Assembly (NCBI RefSeq): GCF_001590795.1 | Contig: NZ_JXDL01000001.1 | Span: forward strand, 4,595,897-4,659,896 | DNA: 64,000 bases | Direction: 5' to 3' | Origin: Bradyrhizobium sp. AT1 | GTDB taxonomy: Bacteria > Pseudomonadota > Alphaproteobacteria > Rhizobiales > Xanthobacteraceae | Shown here: positions 28,770-37,032 of the stretch, piece by piece | Position numbering within the stretch: the first letter of the stretch is position 1 | Layout of the letters: each line of letters opens with the position of its first letter | Translations under genes and position numbers: made by a program | The notes under the pieces: model-generated | Seen by the model: the letters and a program-made list of their open reading frames with translations, nothing else | The model's database searches: none | Told to the model about the DNA's origin: nothing

Positions 28770-29644
28770 GCGAGAAACACACGTTCACGGCCGCGATGGT
28801 GCAGATGCGCACGGGCCTCTTGCCCGGGCCGAGCCTCGAACAGGCCACCAAGCTGATCCGGCAGGCTGCCGCCAACGGCGCGGACTACGTGCAGACGCCC
28901 GAAGTCAGCAACATGATGCAGCTGAACCGCAAGGCGCTGTTCGAGCATCTGCAGAGCGAGGAAGACGATGCTTCGCTGAAGGCCTACCGCGCGCTCGCGG
29001 CCGAATTGAAGATTCATCTCCATGTCGGCTCGCTGGCGCTGCGCTTCTCGCCCGAGAAGGCGGTCAACCGCTCCTTCCTGATCGGGCCCGAGGGCAATGT
29101 GCTCGCGAGCTACGACAAGATCCACATGTTCGACATCGAGCTGCCGGACGGAGAGAGCTATCGCGAATCCGCCAATTACCAGCCGGGCGAGACCGCCGTG
29201 ATCTCCGACCTGCCCTGGGGCCGGGTGGGCCTGACGATCTGCTACGACGTGCGCTTCCCCGCGCTGTACCGTGCTCTCGCCGAGAGCGGCGCCTACTTCA
29301 TCACCGTGCCCTCGGCCTTCACCCGCAAGACCGGCGAAGCGCATTGGCACGTGTTGCTGCGTGCGCGCGCGATCGAGACCGGCTGCTTCATCTTCGCCGC
29401 GGCCCAGGCCGGCACCCACGAGAACAAGCGCGAGACCTACGGCCATTCGCTGATCATCGATCCCTGGGGCGAGATCCTCGCCGAGGGCGACGTCGAGCCC
29501 GGCATCATCATGGCCAGGATCGACCCGGCCAAGGTCGAGACCGCGCGCCGCGCCATCCCCTCGCTGCAGCACGGCCGCCGCTTCGGCGTCTCCGACCCCA
29601 AGGCGGGGCCGGACCATCTGCACCTCGTGCGGGGATCGGCATGA
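28766..29644 (+). CDS. Carbon-nitrogen hydrolase (Nit1/omega-amidase-like)
   Basis: 292 residues of the nitrilase superfamily with triad Glu46 (TPEVSN), Lys118 (YDKIHMFD) and Cys159 (TICYDVRFP). The Nit1-type relatives hydrolyse deaminated glutathione, which would suit the position directly after glutaredoxin; this substrate is inference from family and context. Its start overlaps the grxC stop and its own stop overlaps the next ATG, so grxC, this gene and the DUF1178 gene form one operon. Confidence 0.88.
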   Translation: MSEKHTFTAAMVQMRTGLLPGPSLEQATKLIRQAAANGADYVQTPEVSNMMQLNRKALFEHLQSEEDDASLKAYRALAAELKIHLHVGSLALRFSPEKAVNRSFLIGPEGNVLASYDKIHMFDIELPDGESYRESANYQPGETAVISDLPWGRVGLTICYDVRFPALYRALAESGAYFITVPSAFTRKTGEAHWHVLLRARAIETGCFIFAAAQAGTHENKRETYGHSLIIDPWGEILAEGDVEPGIIMARIDPAKVETARRAIPSLQHGRRFGVSDPKAGPDHLHLVRGSA

Positions 29645-30123
29645 TCCGCTACGCACTTCGCTGCGACCGGGACCACGACTTCGAAAGCTGGTTCCAGAGC
29701 TCGTCGGCGTACGATTCGCAGGTCAAGCGCAAGCTCGTGACCTGCCCGATCTGCGGCTCGGCCAAGGTCGAGAAGGCGATCATGGCGCCGCGCATCGTCG
29801 GCAAGAAAGGCCGCGGACGCGCGACCCCGCCGCCGGAGGCGGCGGTTGCGGCGACCCCCGAGGCCGCGCCGTCAGGGCCGACCTCGCTGCTGATGGCGCA
29901 GGAGAAAGAGCTGCGCAGCAAGCTGAAGGAACTGCGCGATCACATCGTCAAGAACGCCGACAATGTCGGCGAGCGTTTTGCGAACGAAGCCCGCGCGATG
30001 CATTACGGCGACAAGGAACATCGCCCGATCTACGGCGAGGCCTCGCCGGAAGAGGCGAAGTCGCTGATCGACGAAGGCATCGAGGTCTCGCCGCTGCCGA
30101 CGCTGCCGGAAGACCGGAACTAA
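29641..30123 (+). CDS. DUF1178 family protein
   Basis: 160 residues. The N-terminus MIRYALRCDRDHDFESWFQS followed by KLVTCPICGSAKVEKAIMAP suggests a small zinc ribbon (CPIC and an upstream Cys), then an Ala/Pro-rich linker and a helical C-terminal half (LRSKLKELRDHIVKNADNVG, FANEARAMHYGDKEHRPIYG). This is the DUF1178 family of unknown function, often next to nitrilase and glutaredoxin genes in alphaproteobacteria. Starts by ATGA overlap with the amidase gene; its end overlaps the DMT exporter gene by 4 bp on the other strand. Confidence 0.88.
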   Translation: MIRYALRCDRDHDFESWFQSSSAYDSQVKRKLVTCPICGSAKVEKAIMAPRIVGKKGRGRATPPPEAAVAATPEAAPSGPTSLLMAQEKELRSKLKELRDHIVKNADNVGERFANEARAMHYGDKEHRPIYGEASPEEAKSLIDEGIEVSPLPTLPEDRN

Positions 30124-31019
30124 GCTCCGACCAGCACCGCTACGCCGATCACGATCAACGCGATCCCAAGAATCTCGCGCGGCGCGATCGGCTGCTTGAA
30201 CGAGTAATAGGCCACGGCCTGCGCGAACAGCACCTCGATCAGAGCGAGCGTGCGGACATTGGCGGCGGCCGTCAGCGCGAAGGCCAGGAACCAGAACTGC
30301 GAGGCGAAGGCGCCCATGAAGCCCGCCAGCATCGACGGCTTCCACAAGCCCAGGATCGCCTGCAATATCTTCGGCGCGCGCCAGAGCAGATAGATCGTCA
30401 GCACCAGCGTCTGCACGAACAGGCCGAGCACCAGCGTGAACGAGGCCGAGGTCACGAACGAGACGCCGGGAACGTTGATGATGGCGCCGCGGAAGCCGAC
30501 CGCGGAGAGCGCAAAGGCCGCCGCCGCAACGAGGCCGGTGATGGTCGGCCTCAATTCGGCAAAACTCTTCTCGCCACCGGGCCGCAGCGCGGTGATGACG
30601 ACGCCGATCGTCGCGATCACGATCGCCAGCACCTTCAGCCAGGTGAGGTGATCGCCGAGGAAGACGAAGCCGAAGATCGCGGTCTGGATCGCCTCGGTCT
30701 TGAGGTACGCCGTCGTCACCACGAAGGAGCGATCGTTCATGGCGAGCAGCATCAGGCCTGTCGCGACGATCTGGCTCAGCGCGCCGAGCAGCAGCCATGG
30801 CCAGAACGCGGTCGGCGGCATGCCGAGATGATCGCCGGTCGCGATCAGCACCACCCCGAGGAACACCAGTGAAAACGGGAAGCCGAACAGGAAGCGGATA
30901 TTGGTCGCGCCCCAGGTCCCCAGCGGCTTCGTCAGCGAGCGCTGCATCGCATTGCGCGCGACCTGCCCGAGCGCGGCAACGACGGTGAAGGGAATCCAGA
31001 GGCTGGCGATGGTGAGCAT
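30120..31019 (-). CDS. EamA/DMT family transporter
   Basis: Inner-membrane protein of 299 residues with about ten hydrophobic helices in two EamA repeats (first ends near VVITALRPGG, second GIALIVIGVAVLVGA). Members export metabolites or drugs; the substrate is not predictable here. It converges on the DUF1178 gene with 4 bp overlap, and the 259 bp upstream of it hold the repeat pair described at 31124-31250. Confidence 0.85.
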   Translation of the reverse strand: MLTIASLWIPFTVVAALGQVARNAMQRSLTKPLGTWGATNIRFLFGFPFSLVFLGVVLIATGDHLGMPPTAFWPWLLLGALSQIVATGLMLLAMNDRSFVVTTAYLKTEAIQTAIFGFVFLGDHLTWLKVLAIVIATIGVVITALRPGGEKSFAELRPTITGLVAAAAFALSAVGFRGAIINVPGVSFVTSASFTLVLGLFVQTLVLTIYLLWRAPKILQAILGLWKPSMLAGFMGAFASQFWFLAFALTAAANVRTLALIEVLFAQAVAYYSFKQPIAPREILGIALIVIGVAVLVGA

Positions 31020-31123
31020 GGGGGCACTAACGGGAAATGACTGCGGCCAACCTGCAAGCTGAGATCGGCGGGGTCAACCGCGGGGATGTCATGGGAGCGA
31101 TGCCCGCCCTACAAACTCCACTG

Positions 31124-31150
31124 TCGTCCCTGCGAACGCAGGGACCCATA
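31124..31150. repeat. 27-bp palindromic repeat, copy 1 (inverted)
   Basis: A 27-bp unit with core GTCCCTGCGAACGCAGGGAC, a perfect 9-bp stem with a 2-nt centre, followed by CCATA. It is the exact reverse complement of copies at 31224-31250 and 31602-31628. Confidence 0.9.
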
Positions 31151-31223
31151 ACCCCAGGGAGCAGTTGTGCGAAGGCCGCCGACCCGCGCATCTCACAGCG
31201 AACCCCACCGAGAGATCACGCGG

Positions 31224-31250
31224 TATGGGTCCCTGCGTTCGCAGGGACGA
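31224..31250. repeat. 27-bp palindromic repeat, copy 2
   Basis: TATGG followed by the perfect hairpin core GTCCCTGCGTTCGCAGGGAC and GA. With copy 1 it encloses 73 bp and forms a long inverted pair just outside the 3' end of the GIY-YIG gene. Confidence 0.9.
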
Positions 31251-31278
31251 CAGCGAGGGCTTGGCGCGGGCCTGCGTA

Positions 31279-31560
31279 TCAAACCAGCAAATCGCTGAGG
31301 TCTCGCCAGTCCGGATTGTCCCGCTCGATCAGTTCGATCTTCCAATCGCGCTTCCAGCGTTTCAGCTGCTTTTCGCGGGCGATCGCGTCCTCGGCCCTCT
31401 CGTAGGCTTCGGTGTAGACCAGGCGATGCACGCCGTATCGCTTGACGAACTCGGAGCCCTTGCCGGCGCGGTGCTGCTCCATCCGCTTTTGAAGGGAATT
31501 GGTCACGCCGATATAGAGCGTTCCGTGATGGCGGCTGGCGAGGATGTAGACGTAGTACAT
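31279..31560 (-). CDS. GIY-YIG domain nuclease, small stand-alone form
   Basis: A 93-residue protein consisting only of a GIY-YIG catalytic domain: YYVYILASRHHGTLYIGVTN holds the two signature strands, Arg26 and His30 follow in LQKRMEQHRAGKG, and the metal-ligand Glu63 is in AREKQLKRWKRDWK. This is the UPF0213/YhbQ-like form. Biochemical roles are poorly known (structure-specific or RNA/DNA cleavage). The striking point is context: the gene is bracketed by exact copies of a palindromic repeat, 28 bp beyond its stop and 41 bp before its start. Confidence 0.92.
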   Translation of the reverse strand: MYYVYILASRHHGTLYIGVTNSLQKRMEQHRAGKGSEFVKRYGVHRLVYTEAYERAEDAIAREKQLKRWKRDWKIELIERDNPDWRDLSDLLV

Positions 31561-31601
31561 GCTCGGGGCGCCCGTCTTGGCTAACTCGATGGGCCTGTGA
31601 T

Positions 31602-31628
31602 TATGGGTCCCTGCGTTCGCAGGGACGA
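31602..31628. repeat. 27-bp palindromic repeat, copy 3
   Basis: Identical to copy 2 and in the same orientation, 41 bp upstream of the GIY-YIG start codon. Copies 2 and 3 thus form direct repeats around the nuclease gene. Confidence 0.9.
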
Positions 31629-31670
31629 CACCGCGCGGGGAGTTAGAGATCGCATCTCACTCATACGCCC

Positions 31671-32444
31671 TCACACCATCGCTTCGGCCACCACCATGTA
31701 GTTCACGTCCATGTCCGACGAGAGGCTCCATTTGTCGGCGAAGGGCGAATAGACCACACCGGTCTGCTCGGTGATGACGAGGCGGTTGTCGAGCAGGTAT
31801 TTGGTCAGTTCGTCGGGCGTGACGAACTTGTTCCATTCGTGGGTGCCGCGCGGCAGCCAGCGCAGGACGTATTCGGCGCCGACGATGGCGAGCGCGAAGC
31901 TCTTCCAGTTGCGGTTCAGCGTCGAGACCACCATGAGGCCGTTCGGCTTCAGCATCGCCGCGCAGCGCTTCAGGAAGATTCCGACATCGACGACGTGCTC
32001 GACCACTTCCATCGCCAGCACGATGTCGAAGCGCTCGCGCGGGTCGATCTCCTCCACCGTGGTGCAGCGGTAGTCGATCGCCAGATGGCCCTTGTCGGCA
32101 TGCAGCTTCGCCGCGGCGATGTTGCTCTGGGAAGGATCGACGCCGATGACCTGCGCGCCGAGGCGCGACAGCGGCTCGCACAACAGGCCCGCGCCGCAGC
32201 CGATGTCGAGCACGCGCAAGCCGCCGAGGCAGTTGAGGCTGCGTACGTTGCGCTCGAACTTGCGGCAGGCGGCGTCGCGGATATAGCCGAGCCGCAGCGG
32301 GTTGATCCGGTGCAGCGGCGCCATCTTGCCATTGGGGTCCCACCACTCCGCCGAAAGTTTCGAGAACTTTGCGATCTCGGCGGCATCGACGGTCGAGCCC
32401 GGCTGCGGGCTGGCGGAGAGGGAAGTATCTTGCTGCATGCTCAT
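31671..32444 (-). CDS. ubiG: Ubiquinone biosynthesis O-methyltransferase
   Basis: Catalyses both O-methylations in ubiquinone synthesis with S-adenosylmethionine. The 257 residues begin with a polar lead, then KFSKLSAEWWDPNGKMAPLH, RINPLRLGYIRD, the SAM site VLDIGCGAGLLCEPLSRLGA and VIGVDPS, and EVVEHVVDVG, all hallmarks of UbiG. Length and motifs are full. It is followed on the same strand by nothing but repeats and preceded by a PH-domain gene 14 bp upstream. Confidence 0.95.
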   Translation of the reverse strand: MSMQQDTSLSASPQPGSTVDAAEIAKFSKLSAEWWDPNGKMAPLHRINPLRLGYIRDAACRKFERNVRSLNCLGGLRVLDIGCGAGLLCEPLSRLGAQVIGVDPSQSNIAAAKLHADKGHLAIDYRCTTVEEIDPRERFDIVLAMEVVEHVVDVGIFLKRCAAMLKPNGLMVVSTLNRNWKSFALAIVGAEYVLRWLPRGTHEWNKFVTPDELTKYLLDNRLVITEQTGVVYSPFADKWSLSSDMDVNYMVVAEAMV

Positions 32445-32458
32445 GGTCAGGCGCGGTC

Positions 32459-32926
32459 CTACCGCGTGGTGATCGAACTACGGAAGGCGAGCGGCGAGGC
32501 GATGGTCCGGATGGTTTCGCGGCCTTCGCCGACCCCGTTGATGGTCACATCGCCGTAGTTGAGAATACGTCCAAGGATGGTCTGGTTGACGTCGACACTC
32601 TCGACCTTGTCCAGCGCCATCTCGAAGGTTCGGCGCTTGATGAACCCGGTCTTGTGCACGACCCGGAGGTTGGTGACGTCGGTCTCGGTGGTGAAGCGGT
32701 GGAACCAGCCTTTCAAGGTCCAGTACAGCGCAGCCAGCGCGACGAGGCCGGCGGCGACGAGACAGAGAAGGACGAGCCCTTCGACGACCGCTTGCCGGGA
32801 CGCGACGAAGAGTGCGAGGGCCACGATCCAGGCCAGGATGGCCGGGAAATAGAATATCCAGTGCGCATTGGTCGAATACAGCACCTTCTCGCCGGGCTGC
32901 AGAATCTCGTCGATATAACGCGCCAT
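32459..32926 (-). CDS. Bacterial PH-domain membrane protein (DUF304-like)
   Basis: 155 residues: a short N-terminus (MARYIDEILQPGEKVLYSTN), two hydrophobic helices (about 23-75) and a bacterial PH-like domain (TETDVTNLRVVHKTGFIKRR, TFEMALDKVESVDVNQTILG, RILNYGDVTINGVG). Typical of YdbS/YdbT-like proteins at the inner membrane, function unknown. It lies 14 bp before ubiG on the same strand and may share its transcript. Confidence 0.85.
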   Translation of the reverse strand: MARYIDEILQPGEKVLYSTNAHWIFYFPAILAWIVALALFVASRQAVVEGLVLLCLVAAGLVALAALYWTLKGWFHRFTTETDVTNLRVVHKTGFIKRRTFEMALDKVESVDVNQTILGRILNYGDVTINGVGEGRETIRTIASPLAFRSSITTR

Positions 32927-33076
32927 GACCTCGGTTAACCCATTGCCCGCACCCGGCCCCGCAGGAACCCGCTTGCCCCCGGCGCCGCCGCTATGTATAC
33001 GCGCGGTCGGTGTCCGCAGGCACCTGTCCGGTGCGGGTCACCATACTGATCCCTTTGAAGGAATGCACGCGTCGTC

Positions 33077-34333
33077 ATGAGCCGCCTCGTGATGAAATTC
33101 GGCGGCACATCCGTCGCCAACATCGAACGTATCCGCAACGTCGCACGCCATGTGAAGCGTGAGGTCGACGCCGGCCACGAAGTGGCCGTGGTCGTCTCGG
33201 CGATGTCCGGCAAGACCAACGAGTTGGTGGCCTGGTGCACCGAGGCCTCGCCGATGCACGACGCGCGCGAATACGACGCCGTCGTCGCCTCCGGCGAGCA
33301 GGTGACCTCCGGCCTGCTGGCCATCACGCTGCAGGGCATGGGCATCCAGGCCCGTTCCTGGCAGGGCTGGCAGATCCCGATCAAGACCAGCGACGCCCAT
33401 GCCTCGGCCCGGATCGAGGACATCGACGGCAGCGAGATCATCAAGCGCTTCCAGGAACGCAAGGAGGTCGCGGTCATCGCCGGCTTCCAGGGCATCGAGC
33501 CCAAGACCAACCGCATCACCACGCTGGGCCGCGGCGGCTCCGACACTTCGGCCGTGGCCGTTGCCGCAGCCGTCAAGGCCGATCGCTGCGACATCTATAC
33601 CGACGTCGACGGCGTCTACACCACCGACCCGCGAATCGTGCCGAAGGCCAAGAGGCTCGACAAGATCGCGTTCGAAGACATGCTGGAACTGGCCTCCCAG
33701 GGCGCCAAGGTGCTCCAGGTCCGCTCAGTGGAACTCGGCATGGTCCACAACATGCCGATCTTCGTCCGCTCGAGCTTCGACAAGCCCGAGGATATCGACC
33801 CGCATGCCAACCAGCCGCCCGGCACGCTGATCTGCAGCGAGGAGGAGATCATGGAAAGCCACGTCGTCACCGGTATCGCCTTCTCCAAGGACGAGGCCCA
33901 GATCTCGGTGCGCCAGATCGAGGACAAGCCGGGCGTGGCCGCCTCGATCTTCGGCCCGCTGGCGGATGCCAACATCAACGTCGATATGATCGTGCAGAAC
34001 GTCTCCGAGGACGGCAAGACCACCGACCTCACCTTCACGGTGCCGGCGGCCGATTATACCCGCGCCAAGGACACCATTACCGCCGCCAAGGGCAAGATCG
34101 GTTATGCCAGGCTCGATACCGCCACCGACGTCGCCAAGATCTCGGTGATCGGCAGCGGCATGCGCAGCCATGCCGGTGTCGCCGCCCAGGCGTTCTCCGC
34201 CCTCGCGGGGCGGAATATCAACATCCGGGCCATTACAACCTCCGAGATCAAATTCTCGGTTTTGATCGACACCGCCTATACCGAGCTTGCGGTGCGCACG
34301 CTGCACACGCTCTACGGCCTCGATCAGGCCTGA
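33077..34333 (+). CDS. lysC: Aspartate kinase
   Basis: First step from aspartate to lysine, threonine and methionine. The 418-residue protein shows KFGGTSVAN at the N-terminus, the kinase motifs VVVSAMSGKTNELV and TLGRGGSDTSAVAVAAA, then DVDGVYTTDPR, followed by two ACT domains (GVAASIFGPLADANINVDMI and VAAQAFSALAGRNINIRAIT) for feedback control. Length matches the monofunctional alphaproteobacterial enzyme. The stop codon is part of a perfect stem-loop. Confidence 0.96.
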   Translation: MSRLVMKFGGTSVANIERIRNVARHVKREVDAGHEVAVVVSAMSGKTNELVAWCTEASPMHDAREYDAVVASGEQVTSGLLAITLQGMGIQARSWQGWQIPIKTSDAHASARIEDIDGSEIIKRFQERKEVAVIAGFQGIEPKTNRITTLGRGGSDTSAVAVAAAVKADRCDIYTDVDGVYTTDPRIVPKAKRLDKIAFEDMLELASQGAKVLQVRSVELGMVHNMPIFVRSSFDKPEDIDPHANQPPGTLICSEEEIMESHVVTGIAFSKDEAQISVRQIEDKPGVAASIFGPLADANINVDMIVQNVSEDGKTTDLTFTVPAADYTRAKDTITAAKGKIGYARLDTATDVAKISVIGSGMRSHAGVAAQAFSALAGRNINIRAITTSEIKFSVLIDTAYTELAVRTLHTLYGLDQA

Positions 34334-34356
34334 AGCGCGACCACGGTCGCGCTTCA
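34331..34356 (+). terminator. Stem-loop overlapping the lysC stop codon
   Basis: TGAAGCGCGACC and GGTCGCGCTTCA are perfect 12-bp inverted arms around AC, and the first three bases are the lysC stop. The following GATTGTCCTTTG is only weakly T-rich, so it may be a terminator or a 3' stabilising hairpin. Confidence 0.5.
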
Positions 34357-34444
34357 GATTGTCCTTTGAGCGTGGTCTGACCGGAGAACCGCCTCGCGCT
34401 TTTCCGGACCGCGCTTAGGCTAATTTTCTCTTAGCGGTCGCAGC

Positions 34445-34498
34445 AAACGCGAAGGTGTACACACCTTCGCGTTTGGCAGGCGTTTTGCTTGGCAAAAC
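34445..34498 (+). promoter_or_regulatory. Two tandem perfect hairpins in the lysC-ptsP gap
   Basis: The 374-bp gap has a 14-bp perfect stem (AAACGCGAAGGTGT, AC, then its complement) at 34445-34474 and a second stem GTTTTGC/GCAAAAC at 34482-34498. Neither is one of the window's repeat families. They could be a leader structure for ptsP, a small RNA or an operator. The rest of the gap shows nothing else I recognise. Confidence 0.45.
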
Positions 34499-34707
34499 AA
34501 GCCCCAATTCGCTATACGGCGAACAGGGTGGGCTGCCGCGGACTGTGTCCCAGTTCTGGCGGCGCTGATTCGGTGCAAGCGCTCAATCTCACGTGGATTT
34601 TGGGTTTGTGCCTGCGCCGGACAAACAATTTGGTTGTTTTTCTGGAATTTTAGGCCAGCCGCCGGCCGATACCGCCGGGCCCGGCAGACGGAGGAGATTG
34701 ACGGTTC

Positions 34708-36975
34708 ATGCGGAGCGCGTCGGGAGGTCCCCGCGTCTTGTTGAGACGGCTCCGCGAAACCATGGCGGAGCAGGTCTCGGCCCAGGAGCGGCTGGACAAG
34801 ATCGTGGTGCTGATCGCCGCCAACATGGTGGCCGAGGTGTGCTCGGTCTATGTGCTGCGCATCGACAACACGCTCGAACTCTACGCCACCGAAGGCCTCA
34901 ACCGCGAGGCGGTGCACCACACCGTGCTGAGCGCCCATGAGGGTCTGGTCGGCCTGGTCGCCAGCGAGGCGACGCCGCTCAATCTGAACGACGCGCAGAG
35001 CCACCCGGCCTTCTCGTTCCGCCCCGAGACCGGTGAAGAAATCTACCACTCCTTCCTCGGCGTCCCGATCCTGCGGGCCGGCAACACGCTCGGCGTGCTG
35101 GTGGTGCAGAACCGCGCCAAGCGCAATTATGTCGAGGAGGAGCTCGAGGCGCTGCAGACCACCGCGATGGTGCTGGCAGAGCTGATCGCCTCCGGCGAGC
35201 TCTCCGCGTTGGCCCAGCCGGGCCAGGAGCCGGCCGCGCGCCATTCCGCGCAGAAGGTCGGCGCCATCCTGTCGGAGGGCATCGCGCTCGGCCACGTCGT
35301 GCTGCACGAGCCGCGCGTCGTCATCAAGGACTACATCGCCGAGGACCTGCCGAAGGAGATCAAGCGGCTCGACACCGCGCTCGCCAAGCTGCGCGCCGAT
35401 CTCGACCGCATGCTGGAGCGCGGCGACGTCGCCGAAGGCGGCGAGCATCGCGAGGTGCTGGAAGCCTACCGCATGTTCGCCAACGACCAGGGCTGGTCGC
35501 ACAAGCTGCACGAGGCGGTCGCCACCGGCCTCACCGCGGAAGCCGCGGTCGAGCGCGTGCAGTCCGACACCCGCGCGCGCATGCTGCGCTCGACCGACCC
35601 TTATTTGCGCGACCGGCTGCACGATCTCGAGGATCTCGGCTACCGCCTGATGCGGCAGCTGGTCGGCCAGGACCACGCGCCCTCGCGCGAGCAGCTGCCC
35701 GACAACGCGATCGTCATCGCGCGCGCGATGGGCCCGGCGGCGCTGCTCGACTATGACCGCAAACGCCTGCGCGGCATCGTGCTCGAGGAAGGCACCGCGA
35801 ACTCGCACGTCTCGATCGTGGCGCGCGCTCTCGGCATCCCCGCGGTCGGCGAAGTCCCGAACGCCCCCGGCATCGCCGATCCCGGCGATGCCATCATCGT
35901 CGACGGCACCTCCGGCTCGATCTATGTGCGCCCTTCCCAGGAAGTCGAGGCGGCCTTCGCCGAGCGCGTGCGCTTCCGCGCCCGCCGCCAGGCGCAATAT
36001 CTGGCGCTGCGCGACCGGCCTTGCGTCACCAAGGACGGCCAGAAGGTCGAGCTGATGATCAATGCGGGTCTGGCCATCGACCTGCCGCATATCGAGGACA
36101 CCGGCAGCGCCGGCATCGGCCTGTTCCGCACCGAGCTGCAATTCATGGTGGGACAGAGCCTGCCGCGCACCAGCGACCAGCTGGCGCTCTATCGCGCTGT
36201 GCTGGATGCCGCCGGCCCCAAGCCGGTCACCTTCCGCACCCTCGACATCGGCGGCGACAAGGCGCTGCCCTATATGGAAGCCGTGATCGAGGAAAATCCC
36301 GCGCTCGGCTGGCGCGCGATCCGGCTCGGGCTCGATCGCCCCGGCCTGTTGCGCGGCCAGATCCGCGCGCTCTTACGCGCTGGCGGCGGCCGCGCGCTGC
36401 GCATCATGTTCCCGATGATCTCAGAGGTCGCCGAATTCGATTCGGCGAAGGCCCTGGTCGAGCGCGAGCTCACATACTTACGCCAGCACGGTCACACGCT
36501 GCCCGAACGAATCGACATCGGCACCATGGTCGAGGTGCCGGCCCTGCTCTATCAGCTCGACGAGCTCTTGCGGAAGGTCGACTTCATCTCGGTCGGCTCC
36601 AACGATCTGTTCCAGTTCCTGTTCGCGGTCGACCGCGGCAACGCGAAAGTGTCCGAGCGCTTCGACACCATGTCGGCGCCGATCCTGCGCGCGCTGCGCG
36701 ACATCGCGCGCAAATCGCAGGAGGCGAAGAAGTCGCTCTCGCTCTGCGGCGAGATGGCCTCCAAGCCGATCGGCGCGCTGGCGCTGATCGGGCTGGGCTA
36801 CCGCTCGCTGTCGCTGTCGGCGACCGCGCTCGGCCCGGTCAAGGCGATGGTGATCGACCTCGATGCGAAGAAGGCCGAAGCCATGCTCGGTCCGCTCCTG
36901 GACGCGCCGGCGGGCAGCGTCTCGATCCGCCAGAAGCTGACGGAATTTGCCGAGGCCGAAGGCCTGGCGTTGTAG
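34708..36975 (+). CDS. ptsP: Phosphoenolpyruvate-protein phosphotransferase, nitrogen PTS enzyme I
   Basis: EI-Ntr starts the nitrogen phosphotransferase chain (to NPr, then EIIA-Ntr), which tunes nitrogen, potassium and carbon storage metabolism. The 755 residues comprise a GAF domain at about 20-165 (IVVLIAANMVAEVCSVYVLR), the PTS enzyme I N-domain, the phospho-swivel with His367 (EEGTANSHVSIVARAL) and the PEP-binding barrel (GIGLFRTELQFMVG, ISVGSNDLFQFLFAVDRGN, SLCGEMASKPIG). A GGAGGA lies before the ATG at somewhat long spacing. The order lysC-ptsP-prfA is conserved in rhizobia. Confidence 0.95.
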   Translation: MRSASGGPRVLLRRLRETMAEQVSAQERLDKIVVLIAANMVAEVCSVYVLRIDNTLELYATEGLNREAVHHTVLSAHEGLVGLVASEATPLNLNDAQSHPAFSFRPETGEEIYHSFLGVPILRAGNTLGVLVVQNRAKRNYVEEELEALQTTAMVLAELIASGELSALAQPGQEPAARHSAQKVGAILSEGIALGHVVLHEPRVVIKDYIAEDLPKEIKRLDTALAKLRADLDRMLERGDVAEGGEHREVLEAYRMFANDQGWSHKLHEAVATGLTAEAAVERVQSDTRARMLRSTDPYLRDRLHDLEDLGYRLMRQLVGQDHAPSREQLPDNAIVIARAMGPAALLDYDRKRLRGIVLEEGTANSHVSIVARALGIPAVGEVPNAPGIADPGDAIIVDGTSGSIYVRPSQEVEAAFAERVRFRARRQAQYLALRDRPCVTKDGQKVELMINAGLAIDLPHIEDTGSAGIGLFRTELQFMVGQSLPRTSDQLALYRAVLDAAGPKPVTFRTLDIGGDKALPYMEAVIEENPALGWRAIRLGLDRPGLLRGQIRALLRAGGGRALRIMFPMISEVAEFDSAKALVERELTYLRQHGHTLPERIDIGTMVEVPALLYQLDELLRKVDFISVGSNDLFQFLFAVDRGNAKVSERFDTMSAPILRALRDIARKSQEAKKSLSLCGEMASKPIGALALIGLGYRSLSLSATALGPVKAMVIDLDAKKAEAMLGPLLDAPAGSVSIRQKLTEFAEAEGLAL

Positions 36976-37032
36976 CGGGCCTGTCGCCGCCTTCTGCCGC
37001 CTCGCCTCTTTCCGCCATTTGAGACTGAACCG

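Noticed and set aside
34420..36141. A 573-residue minus-strand frame opposite ptsP
   Set aside because: Composition is that of an antisense shadow (Ala/Arg/Asp/His-rich), and the plus strand encodes intact EI-Ntr over the same bases.
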